12,974 nt of DNA from an uncultured bacterium (GTDB taxonomy: Bacteria > Cyanobacteriota > Vampirovibrionia > Gastranaerophilales > Gastranaerophilaceae). Position numbers and translations under genes: made by a program. A model generated the notes under the pieces. It saw only the letters and a program-made list of their open reading frames with translations. It was not told where the DNA came from and made no database searches. How positions within the stretch are numbered: position 1 is the first letter of the stretch; each line of letters opens with the position of its first letter. Positions 5,666 to 12,920 of the stretch are shown here, piece after piece. The DNA lies in the NCBI GenBank assembly GCA_900551675.1, contig URXH01000056.1, positions 1-12,974 on the forward strand, written 5' to 3'.

Positions 5666-6010
5666 ATGAGTGATGAAATTAATAAAAAAGTTATAGACAT
5701 ATTTTCTAAGCATAATAGCAATCTTACGGAAGAGACTAAAGAAAAAGTTAAATATTATGCAGGATTCAGCTATGTAAAAATTGATAAAGACCATAACGGC
5801 AACAAATTTAATGCTGATCATCTGTTGAAATATGCCGAAAAATGCCACTATATTGTAAGAGTTATGCGCGAATATAAAGGAGAAACCTTCCTTTACAATT
5901 ATGATGTACCGAACAGCGCTCTTTTCAAATTTATGAAATCTTTTGAAGAGAACACCCTTGACGGTACAATAATTGAAATTGACAAATATTTTCCGGATAA
6001 TCCTGCATAA
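5666..6010 (+). CDS. hypothetical protein, 114 aa
   Basis: I do not recognise this protein. It is charged, lacks a signal peptide or membrane segment, and mixes helices (VIDIFSKHNSNLTEETKEKV) with a beta-rich middle (HYIVRVMREYKGETFLYNYD). The ATG has no Shine-Dalgarno; the weak -10-like sequences upstream (TATAGT at 5649-5654, TTAAAT at 5654-5659) would give little or no leader. The stop lies 17 nt before the radical SAM gene, so it seems to be the first gene of that operon. A role linked to the radical SAM protein or RNase E is possible only by position. Confidence 0.8.
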   Translation: MSDEINKKVIDIFSKHNSNLTEETKEKVKYYAGFSYVKIDKDHNGNKFNADHLLKYAEKCHYIVRVMREYKGETFLYNYDVPNSALFKFMKSFEENTLDGTIIEIDKYFPDNPA

Positions 6011-6027
6011 CTTTCAGGGAGGAAAAC

Positions 6028-8646
6028 TTGAACTGTTTTTTTAGAGAAAACCACGAAGCCTTACATAAATGCAGCAAACCATACCAGTATGTCGGCGGAG
6101 AATTTCTGTCTTACAATAAAGATTTTGATTCTGCTAAAGTCAAATTTGCATTTGCATTTCCTGACAAATACGAAATAGGTATCAGCAATCTCGGATTAAG
6201 AATTTTATACGACCTGGTAAATAAACACCCCCGTTATATGGCAGACAGGGTTTATGCGCCCGAAAAAGATTTTCAGCCAAAACTATTATATGGACTTGAA
6301 AGCAAGCGCAATATAAAAGATTTTGATGCTGTCGGTTTTTCGCTTCAATATGAAATGTCATATCCGACTGTTTTAAAAATGCTTGAAATGGCGGGCATTC
6401 CTTACCGCAACGATATGAGAAGCGATAATGACCCGATTATAATTGCAGGAGGTCCATGTGCGTTTAATCCGTTACCTGTTGCGGATTTTATAGATGTTTT
6501 TATGATAGGAGACGGCGAAGACAGTATTATTGAAGTCTGCGAAATTTTAGAAAAAACAAAGGGAATGCCAAGAACTGAGAGAATTAAAGCATTATGCGGA
6601 TATAATAAAGAAGATAAGAGGGTAGGAGGGTATGAAGATAAGCTATTATCCGAAAAAGGCATATCTTCTGACCTTCCTATCTTCTTACCTTCCTCAACCG
6701 GCCGCTGGTCGGCATTAACCGGAGGAACTGTTAAAAAACGTATTGCACAATTAACTTATGATACGGCATTAAAATCTTATCCGATACCGTTTTCTACATC
6801 CATACAGGACAGAGCTGTCGTTGAAATCAGACGGGGCTGCGGCAGAATGTGCCGATTCTGCCAGCCGGGGCACGTAACATTACCGATAAGAGAACGTTCT
6901 GCTGAAGATATAATTAAAATTGCAAAAGAACTTGTTACAAACACCGGCTATGATGAATATTCTCTGCTTTCTCTGTCTTCTAATGATTATAAAAATATTA
7001 ATGAAGTAATAAAAGAACTCGCTGTTGATTTTAATGAGAAAAAAGTATCTGTGTCATTGCCCAGCCAGCGTATTGACGGTTTTAACCTTGAACTGGCAAA
7101 CCTTGTCCAGAGCGTCAGAAAATCCACAATGACACTTGCCCCGGAAGCAGGAAGCCAAAGATTACGCGACAAAATCAAAAAGAATATTTCGGAAGAACAA
7201 ATCTTAAATGCTGTTCTGACATTGTATGAAAACGGCTGGTCTAAAGTTAAATTCTACTTCATCTGCGGACTTCCGACAGAAACGCTTGCAGATATGGATG
7301 AAATGGCAGAGCTTCTGGAAAAAATTAAGTACAGGTGCAGACAAATTAAGAGAGAAAAAGGTTTAAATCACGGACTTGATATAACATGCACCCTCTCAAT
7401 TTTTGTTCCCAAGCCTTTTACACCATTTCAATGGCACGGCCAGATGAGCCTTGAAAAAGTTGACGAACATATTCGCTATTTAAAAGAAAAAACAAAACAC
7501 ATAAAAGGCCTGAAAATTAACTATCACGAATATACCATATCTCAAATTGAAGCGGTATTAACACGCGGAGATAAAAGCCTTTGCAAATATATTGAAGCAC
7601 TTTATAAAAAAGGCTGCTATTTAGATGCATGGGGAGAATACTTCAACAAAGATATCTGGCATGAAACAGCCGAAGAACTCGGAATTAACCTTGCAGAACT
7701 TGCACAAAAACAATATTCCACAGCTGATGCTCTCCCATGGGACTTTATAAATACAGGTATTGATAAAAATTGGTTCATACAGGAATTTAATGCTTCTAAT
7801 TCAAAACCAACATGCGAAACTGCCTGCGTCAATTGCGGAGTCTGCAAAAATTTAAAAACACGAAAAATTCTTGCAAAACCGTTTAAAGCAAGCGAAAAAG
7901 CAAATAAATTAAAAATAGAAATAAAAGATCCGCAAACCTGCCAGGGCTATGACAGAGAAATTTATAAATACAGAATTAAACTTACCAAAACAGGCATTTT
8001 AAAATATTTCTCCCATCTTGACTGGCAGAATACGTTTTTTAAAGCACTTGCAAGAACAGATTTGAATGTAGTGTATTCACTCGGCTATAATCCTTCAATG
8101 AAAGTATCAATGGGAATTGCTCTGCCTCTGTTTGCTGAAAGCGAATGCGAACTCATTGATATAGAACTTTTTGACAGCCTGACACCTGATGAACTAAAAC
8201 TAAAGTTGGAGAAAGTTCTGCCGGAGCAATCAAAAATTATAAGTATTGTAAAAATAGAAAAAAATGCCCCTGCTATTGATATTACAGCACAATGGGCAGA
8301 ATATAAAATTGATATTTTTAATAAATCACTTTACGATTTTGAAACTTTAAGATATAATACAGACAGAGTTTTATCTTCTCAAGAAATTTTTGTAGAGAAG
8401 AAAAACAAAAAAGGTTTAATCAAAAAAACAGATATAAAAAAATCAATTAAATCATACCGATTTGAAGATGAAAGTCTGTTCATAGTGCTTAAAAGCGGTC
8501 AATCCGCAATTAACAGAAAAGACGGGACTGCAGAAGAAGGAATTCCCGCATTGAGAGCAGATGTTCTGATGAATTTAATTGCACCGGATGTAACCTTTGA
8601 TATAAAGCGTACACGCTTTTTTGACAAAGATTTAAAAGAATTATAG
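6028..8646 (+). CDS. fused B12-binding radical SAM (TIGR03960-type) and DUF2344 protein
   Basis: The 872-residue protein has an N-terminal B12-binding-like domain (about residues 30-190) that appears to lack the DxHxxG base-off histidine. A radical SAM domain (about 255-540) follows, with the 4Fe-4S motif Cys271-x3-Cys275-x2-Cys278 in RRGCGRMCRFCQPG. Then come a linker rich in Cys (596, 600, 603, 606) and a DUF2344 domain from about residue 647 (YRIKLTKTGILKYFSHLDW). In Firmicutes the two halves (TIGR03960 and TIGR03936) are usually separate neighbouring genes; here they are fused, as I recall for cyanobacteria. The substrate of the family is not established. The start is TTG at 6028, supported by AGGGAGG at 6017-6022. 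The RNase E/G gene begins 15 nt after the stop, a conserved pairing that hints at an RNA-related role. Confidence 0.9.
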   Translation: MNCFFRENHEALHKCSKPYQYVGGEFLSYNKDFDSAKVKFAFAFPDKYEIGISNLGLRILYDLVNKHPRYMADRVYAPEKDFQPKLLYGLESKRNIKDFDAVGFSLQYEMSYPTVLKMLEMAGIPYRNDMRSDNDPIIIAGGPCAFNPLPVADFIDVFMIGDGEDSIIEVCEILEKTKGMPRTERIKALCGYNKEDKRVGGYEDKLLSEKGISSDLPIFLPSSTGRWSALTGGTVKKRIAQLTYDTALKSYPIPFSTSIQDRAVVEIRRGCGRMCRFCQPGHVTLPIRERSAEDIIKIAKELVTNTGYDEYSLLSLSSNDYKNINEVIKELAVDFNEKKVSVSLPSQRIDGFNLELANLVQSVRKSTMTLAPEAGSQRLRDKIKKNISEEQILNAVLTLYENGWSKVKFYFICGLPTETLADMDEMAELLEKIKYRCRQIKREKGLNHGLDITCTLSIFVPKPFTPFQWHGQMSLEKVDEHIRYLKEKTKHIKGLKINYHEYTISQIEAVLTRGDKSLCKYIEALYKKGCYLDAWGEYFNKDIWHETAEELGINLAELAQKQYSTADALPWDFINTGIDKNWFIQEFNASNSKPTCETACVNCGVCKNLKTRKILAKPFKASEKANKLKIEIKDPQTCQGYDREIYKYRIKLTKTGILKYFSHLDWQNTFFKALARTDLNVVYSLGYNPSMKVSMGIALPLFAESECELIDIELFDSLTPDELKLKLEKVLPEQSKIISIVKIEKNAPAIDITAQWAEYKIDIFNKSLYDFETLRYNTDRVLSSQEIFVEKKNKKGLIKKTDIKKSIKSYRFEDESLFIVLKSGQSAINRKDGTAEEGIPALRADVLMNLIAPDVTFDIKRTRFFDKDLKEL

Positions 8647-8661
8647 TAAAGGATTTTATTT

Positions 8662-10419
8662 ATGGCAAATGACAAACACAACAAAAACGGAAATGTTGAA
8701 AAACGGATTATCATCGCAGAACGCGACAACATTGCCGCAGTAATGGAAAACGGTAAAGTTTCCGACTTTTTTATTTCAAGAGGAGAAGTAATACTTGGAG
8801 ATGTTTATCTAGCAACTGTTGATAACATTCTTCCGAGCATTGATGCGGCATTTGTAAATGTCGGAACAGACAAAATGGGATTTCTGCATGCTCAGGATGT
8901 GATGGGAAAAGGCGCCTTAAAAGATAAACTTTCCCCGAAACAAAAACTTATAGTTCAGGTAGTAAAAGAACCTACAGGGCACAAAGGTCCCAGAGTTACA
9001 ACTGAAATCAGCTTACCCGGAAGATTTCTGGTGTTGATGCCGAATGAACCCGGCATAAGCATCAGTAAAAAAATTGAAAACTCTAAAGAAAGAGCAAGGC
9101 TAAAATCGGTTGTAAGCCTTATTAAACCTGTAGGTGTCGGAGTTATTATCCGAACGGAAGCAGAAGGTCAGTCAGAAGCAGATATTCAGGAAGATTTGGA
9201 AATTCTTCTTGAAAAATGGAATAACATTATCACAGCTGCTGAAACTATGACACCTCCGAATCTTTTATACAGAGATCAGGACTTACTTTATAGAACAATA
9301 AGAGAAGCCTGCACGGAAGACGTTAAAGAAATAGTTGTAGATACACCTTTTGCAATGCAGAGAGTTCAAAATATCTTACAAAACTGGCATATGAATAAAA
9401 ATGTTCAGGTTACTTTATATAAAGGCACCGAACCATTGCTTGTAGCAGAAGATATTCATAAAGAAATTAAAGCGGCGCTGAATGTGAAAGTAAATATGCC
9501 TTCAGGCGGTTACCTGTTCATTCAGCAGACCGAAGCATTGACGGTAATTGATGTTAACAGCGGTAAATTTACAAGTTCATCAACTCAGGATGAAACAATT
9601 TTGAAAACAAACATTGAGGCTGTTCATGAAATTGCACGCCAGCTAAGATTAAGAAATATAGGCGGTATGATTATCGTTGACTTCATTGATATGATGTCAA
9701 GAGCCGATAAACTTGCAATGCTGGAAGAACTTGAAATAGCTCTTGAACCTGATAAAGCAAAACCTCAGGTCGGACAAATTTCCGATTTAGGACTCGTAGA
9801 ACTTACAAGACACAGACAGGGGCAGTCTCTATCCGAAATATTTACGAGAAAATGTCCGCACTGCCAGGGAACAGGTTACTTTATGAATGAATTTAATTTT
9901 GCAACTCCGACAGCAGAAGGCGAATACAGAGCAAAAGCAGCTAAAATGAAACTGCCCGTCAATAACTTTAAAAAGAACAAAAATAAAAACAATCAGCCAC
10001 AACCGGAAACTCAGCCGGCTGAACAGGCAGAAATTCAACAGCAAACGATACCTGAAATTGAAGTTGAAAATCCGTCAACAGCTGCCGTTCAGGAAACTGA
10101 AAAACGCGAAAATAAAAGAAAACGCGGCGGCAGAAAAAATAAATTCGAAAAGAAACAAGAACAGCAGGATATAATTGAACCGTCAATAGAAACAGCAGAA
10201 ACAGTTCTAAAACCGAATGAAGAAATTAAACCTGTAGTTTCAACAGCGGAATCTGCTGTTGAAACGGTTGAACAGCTTGGAACGGAAGAAGTTCAACAGG
10301 CTGAACAAACCGAGGAAAAGCCTAAAAAAACAAGAAGACCGAACCGCGGGACTTCTAAAACACGAAAACCGCGTTCCAAAAAGGCTAAAGAAACAAACGA
10401 GGAAAAAGTTGAAGAATAA
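8662..10419 (+). CDS. rne: ribonuclease E/G
   Basis: This 585-residue endoribonuclease cuts single-stranded RNA in mRNA decay and rRNA/tRNA processing. An S1 RNA-binding domain spans about residues 35-125 (GDVYLATVDNILPSIDAAFV). The catalytic metal-binding aspartates are Asp297 (TVIDVNSG) and Asp340 (IIVDFIDM), with the same 43-residue spacing as Asp303 and Asp346 of E. coli RNase E. The zinc-link is C398-P-H-C401-QGTG. After about residue 430 the protein becomes disordered, rich in Gln, Glu and Pro, with basic patches (NKRKRGGRKNKFEKK-like and KKTRRPNRGTSKTRKPRSKK) typical of RNase E tails that bind RNA or partners. The ATG has AAAGGA 8 nt upstream. The tail's final codons overlap the next gene. 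It could equally be annotated RNase G; the long tail favours the E type. Confidence 0.93.
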   Translation: MANDKHNKNGNVEKRIIIAERDNIAAVMENGKVSDFFISRGEVILGDVYLATVDNILPSIDAAFVNVGTDKMGFLHAQDVMGKGALKDKLSPKQKLIVQVVKEPTGHKGPRVTTEISLPGRFLVLMPNEPGISISKKIENSKERARLKSVVSLIKPVGVGVIIRTEAEGQSEADIQEDLEILLEKWNNIITAAETMTPPNLLYRDQDLLYRTIREACTEDVKEIVVDTPFAMQRVQNILQNWHMNKNVQVTLYKGTEPLLVAEDIHKEIKAALNVKVNMPSGGYLFIQQTEALTVIDVNSGKFTSSSTQDETILKTNIEAVHEIARQLRLRNIGGMIIVDFIDMMSRADKLAMLEELEIALEPDKAKPQVGQISDLGLVELTRHRQGQSLSEIFTRKCPHCQGTGYFMNEFNFATPTAEGEYRAKAAKMKLPVNNFKKNKNKNNQPQPETQPAEQAEIQQQTIPEIEVENPSTAAVQETEKRENKRKRGGRKNKFEKKQEQQDIIEPSIETAETVLKPNEEIKPVVSTAESAVETVEQLGTEEVQQAEQTEEKPKKTRRPNRGTSKTRKPRSKKAKETNEEKVEE

Positions 10420-10699
10420 AATCTTTAATACAATTTTTGCACTTTTATTTTTAACGGCAAATGCGGGCTTGTGTGAACAGACCCGCTCTGCTGTTATGCA
10501 AAATGCACCGGTTAAATTTGCTCTTTCTATGGGCGGTGTAATTCTATCTGCAATTATAATATTTTTCGGTTTAAAACTTTATAAAAAATTTTTTATGGAA
10601 GGGAAAAATCCCGATATAATAAAAGATGAAATTCTTAAAACTCCAAAAAATACAGAAGATGCAATAAAATTTTTTATAAATAAAAACAAGTTAAATTAA
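10409..10699 (+). CDS. small exported or membrane protein, 96 aa
   Basis: I chose TTG at 10409, which overlaps the end of the RNase gene by 11 nt. GAGG at 10399-10402 lies 6 nt upstream, and the TTG opens directly onto a signal peptide (KNKIFNTIFALLFLTANAGL). A longer reading from 10259 would just translate the RNase tail in another frame. After a likely cut near residues 19-22 there is one transmembrane helix (about residues 37-57, FALSMGGVILSAIIIFFGLKL), then a Lys-rich cytoplasmic segment (residues 58-96, KNTEDAIKFFINKNKLN). No known family is visible. Translational coupling to RNase E/G and the single-pass topology would suit a membrane partner, but that is inference. Confidence 0.75.
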   Translation: MKNKIFNTIFALLFLTANAGLCEQTRSAVMQNAPVKFALSMGGVILSAIIIFFGLKLYKKFFMEGKNPDIIKDEILKTPKNTEDAIKFFINKNKLN

Positions 10700-10711
10700 G
10701 GTTATAAAATT

Positions 10712-10945
10712 ATGAAAAAACAGGCATTCGGTGCAATTGAGTTATTAATAGGACTTGTAATAACGGCTGTAATATTTATGATAAGCATGAATGCATTAAA
10801 AGGTGTTTCTTCCTTAAAACTGAACGGCTCATCAGTTAACAGCGAAAGTGTTGAAGAACATGTTGACCGCCAGGTTGAAGAAATACAAAACATGCGCCGG
10901 CAGACAATTGATTACAACAGACAATTTCAGCAGGAAAATTTTTAA
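10712..10945 (+). CDS. type IV pilin-like (pseudopilin) protein, 77 aa
   Basis: The N-terminus MKKQAFGAIELLIGLVITAV aligns with the class III signal of type IV pilins (KGFTLIELLIVIAI) at F(+1) and E(+5). The residue before the cut is Ala rather than the usual Gly; prepilin peptidases tolerate this change less well. A hydrophobic helix to about residue 30 is followed by a short polar, probably helical and coiled region (SVEEHVDRQVEEIQNMRRQ), with no C-terminal globular domain or cysteine pair. It is much shorter than a major pilin, so a minor pilin, pseudopilin or unrelated single-pass protein is possible. The weak AAGG site is 10 nt from the ATG. The stop is 21 nt before the convergent gene. 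Confidence 0.65.
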   Translation: MKKQAFGAIELLIGLVITAVIFMISMNALKGVSSLKLNGSSVNSESVEEHVDRQVEEIQNMRRQTIDYNRQFQQENF

Positions 10946-10966
10946 TCCTAAGCATAATATGAAAAA

Positions 10967-11917
10967 TTACAAAGCACCAATAAGCAGTTTTGCTTTATTA
11001 ATATCCTGCTCTCTGTGAATAATTTCTATCAATTCTTTTACTATTTTGTTATAAGGCGTAGGAATACCGTACTTTATCCCGAGTTCTACCATCGTTCCGG
11101 CAAACATATCAACTTCTGTTTTTCGGCCTGCTTCAACATCCTGAAGCATTGAAGTTTTACCTTCAGGAATCATTTTGTGCAAATTTTCAACAGTTTCATC
11201 AATCATTATATCAGGATTTCTGACACCTTCAGCTTTTGCGACAGCCTGAACTTCTTTCATTAAATTAATTGCGAATTCCATACATTTATCATTTGCAAGC
11301 ATTTCACCAAAAGTCAGCCTTAAAATTGCTGTAGTTTGATTTGCCGAAACGTTAAGCATATATTTTAACCACAGAGAATGTATTATATCGTCAGGAATAT
11401 CATAATTAATTCCTGTACGTTCAAAATATTCTTTAACTCTTTTAACATTTTCGAAATCATCAGAATTTTCCGATCCGTAAACTATAGTGTTCACGTCATC
11501 ATGAGCAACAGTTCTGCCTGTTCTGACAGCACTGTGGCCTATAAAATATGAATACAGGAGTTTGTCTCTGCCGTAAGTTTCGGCTATTATTTTTTCGCTT
11601 GTTACGCCGTTTAAAAGAGATAAAATTACAGTATCATCATAAACAAAATTTTTTATACTGTTTATTACATCTTTAAGCCCGTCATATTTTGTTGCAATAA
11701 TAATTAAATCAGCTTTAAAATTCTTATCATCAGGCAGAATATAATTGAAATTAAGCTCTCTGCCGTTAAAAACTATCGGATTTTTAATATATTTACGGTA
11801 TCTTTCTTCGTCAACTAAAACCCGTAAACTCTGCGGATCGTAATTTTGAATTTTATCTGCATAAATACTGCCTACGGCACCTATGCCGCATATTAAAACA
11901 TTTTTTATATCTCTCAT
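10967..11917 (-). CDS. panE: ketopantoate reductase family (PanE/ApbA) oxidoreductase
   Basis: The 316-residue protein reduces 2-dehydropantoate to pantoate with NADPH, a step of coenzyme A synthesis, if it is a true PanE. The Rossmann motif is GIGAVGS (residues 11-17). Expected active-site residues are present: Lys77 in IIATKYDGL (E. coli Lys72), Asn103 in LLNGV, Lys185 with Asn189 and Asn193 in WLKYMLNVSANQTTA (E. coli Lys176, Asn180, Asn184), and Glu268 in MLQDVEAGRKTEVD (E. coli Glu256). Other 2-hydroxyacid-type members share these, so substrate assignment is less certain than the fold. The gene stands alone, convergent with the pilin-like gene. It starts at ATG 11917 without a Shine-Dalgarno and appears leaderless. 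Confidence 0.85.
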   Translation of the reverse strand: MRDIKNVLICGIGAVGSIYADKIQNYDPQSLRVLVDEERYRKYIKNPIVFNGRELNFNYILPDDKNFKADLIIIATKYDGLKDVINSIKNFVYDDTVILSLLNGVTSEKIIAETYGRDKLLYSYFIGHSAVRTGRTVAHDDVNTIVYGSENSDDFENVKRVKEYFERTGINYDIPDDIIHSLWLKYMLNVSANQTTAILRLTFGEMLANDKCMEFAINLMKEVQAVAKAEGVRNPDIMIDETVENLHKMIPEGKTSMLQDVEAGRKTEVDMFAGTMVELGIKYGIPTPYNKIVKELIEIIHREQDINKAKLLIGAL

Positions 11918-11923
11918 ATTTTT

Positions 11924-11932
11924 ATAATATCA
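11924..11932 (-). promoter_or_regulatory. extended -10 promoter, leaderless, of the panE-like gene
   Basis: On the minus strand TGATATTAT (11932-11924) is an extended -10 element. Exactly 6 nt separate it from the ATG at 11917, so the message should begin at the start codon. No clear -35 box is present. Confidence 0.6.
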
Positions 11933-12080
11933 CGCAAAATAAAAAATTTTTTCATTCTTTACATATCCTTAATGCATAATGGTTAAAAATTGTACACATG
12001 GGCTATATTTAACGCAATTTGGCAATGAAAAAATACTTTATTTTATATGTGGTAGTTTAATTTATAGTGTGTAAAATCAG
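11933..12080. other. divergent intergenic region before the HD-GYP gene
   Basis: This AT-rich stretch separates the panE-like and HD-GYP genes. On the plus strand TTGGCA (12019-12024) is a possible -35 box, but the best -10 at 17-19 nt (TTTATA or TATATG near 12042-12049) is poor. No hairpin, repeat or small gene stands out. Confidence 0.3.
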
Positions 12081-12860
12081 ATGGGATTGGAATTAACCAA
12101 TGCGCTTGGTGTGGGCGCAATACAACCGAATATTTATGTTAATCCGAACAGATATATTACATTCGGAAATGAAATTACGGCGGACAAATTTGAAAGCACA
12201 TCTCTTGAACGCTACATTTCAGAAGCATACATACAAAAAATGATTAACTCAAATCCAAAAATAAAAAAAATGGTAAAAGATTTTAACCCTGATTTAAAAC
12301 TTAACATTAAAGAGCTGACTGATCTTAAACAAAACCACATGAAAGACACTCAAGAAATAGTAAAGGGAATTACAGATAATTTACCGTTTTCTTTGAAGAA
12401 CAGAGTTGATATAAAATCAGTGGAAGACGCATCATATCTCCATGATATCGGGAAAGTTCTTATCCCTGCGGAAATATTAAACAAGCCTGATAAATTAACA
12501 GAGCTTGAATCTGAAATTATGCATAAACATTCAGAAATCGGCTATGAACTTTTAAAAACAACAAATCTTGATGAAAAAACGCTGAATCTTATAAGAAATC
12601 ACCATCAAAATGCTAAAAAAACAGGCTATCCATGGGTAAATAAAGATTTTAATGCGGATATTAATTTACAAATTTTATCTGCGGCAGATAAATATTCAGC
12701 GCTGACCGAAAAACGGACATATAAAAAAGAAATGTCTCCCAAACAGGCTCTTACAATAATTTATCAGGATGTAAAAGACGGGAAACTGCATCCGTTCGTA
12801 TTTAAGGCTCTTGTCAATTATATAAATAATAATAAAACAGCCGTACAATCTTTATCTTGA
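12081..12860 (+). CDS. HD-domain protein with degenerate HD-GYP signature
   Basis: The 259-residue protein has a poorly conserved N-terminus (residues 1-80, including NPNRYITFGNE) and a C-terminal HD domain. The metal-binding residues seen are His86, His121-Asp122 in YLHDIGKVLIP, His148/His150 in MHKHSEIG, His174-His175 in RNHHQN and Asp203 in AADKYSAL. The GYP signature HHExxDGxGYP is degenerate: HHQNAKKTGYP keeps the His pair and GYP but has Gln for Glu and Lys for Asp and Gly. HD-GYP proteins cleave cyclic di-GMP; whether this one does so is doubtful, and it could be a phosphohydrolase or a sensor. No PilZ, GGDEF or receiver domain is attached. The start ATG at 12081 has no clear Shine-Dalgarno, and the promoter is not obvious. 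Confidence 0.8.
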   Translation: MGLELTNALGVGAIQPNIYVNPNRYITFGNEITADKFESTSLERYISEAYIQKMINSNPKIKKMVKDFNPDLKLNIKELTDLKQNHMKDTQEIVKGITDNLPFSLKNRVDIKSVEDASYLHDIGKVLIPAEILNKPDKLTELESEIMHKHSEIGYELLKTTNLDEKTLNLIRNHHQNAKKTGYPWVNKDFNADINLQILSAADKYSALTEKRTYKKEMSPKQALTIIYQDVKDGKLHPFVFKALVNYINNNKTAVQSLS

Positions 12861-12885
12861 CAAAAGCTTAAAAATCGGAAATAAT
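12857..12885 (+). promoter_or_regulatory. promoter of the gene starting at 12921
   Basis: A perfect TTGACA (12857-12862) overlaps the HD-GYP stop codon. A 17-nt spacer leads to AATAAT (12880-12885), one base from consensus. Transcription would start near 12892, about 29 nt before the ATG, leaving the AGGAGG site at 12907-12912 in the leader. Confidence 0.65.
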
Positions 12886-12920
12886 AAAAATATAGTTTTA
12901 ATTTTTAGGAGGCAAAAGTT

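Noticed and set aside
10259..10408. N-terminal extension of the small membrane protein gene into RNase E
   Set aside because: The extension is a shifted reading of the Gln/Glu/Lys-rich RNase tail. The TTG at 10409 has a well-placed GAGG and begins the signal peptide.
10937..10969. AT-only inverted repeat between the pilin-like and panE-like genes as a bidirectional terminator
   Set aside because: The arms (AATTTTT and AAAAATT) are all A/T and the interval is long, so the hairpin would be too weak to support a call.
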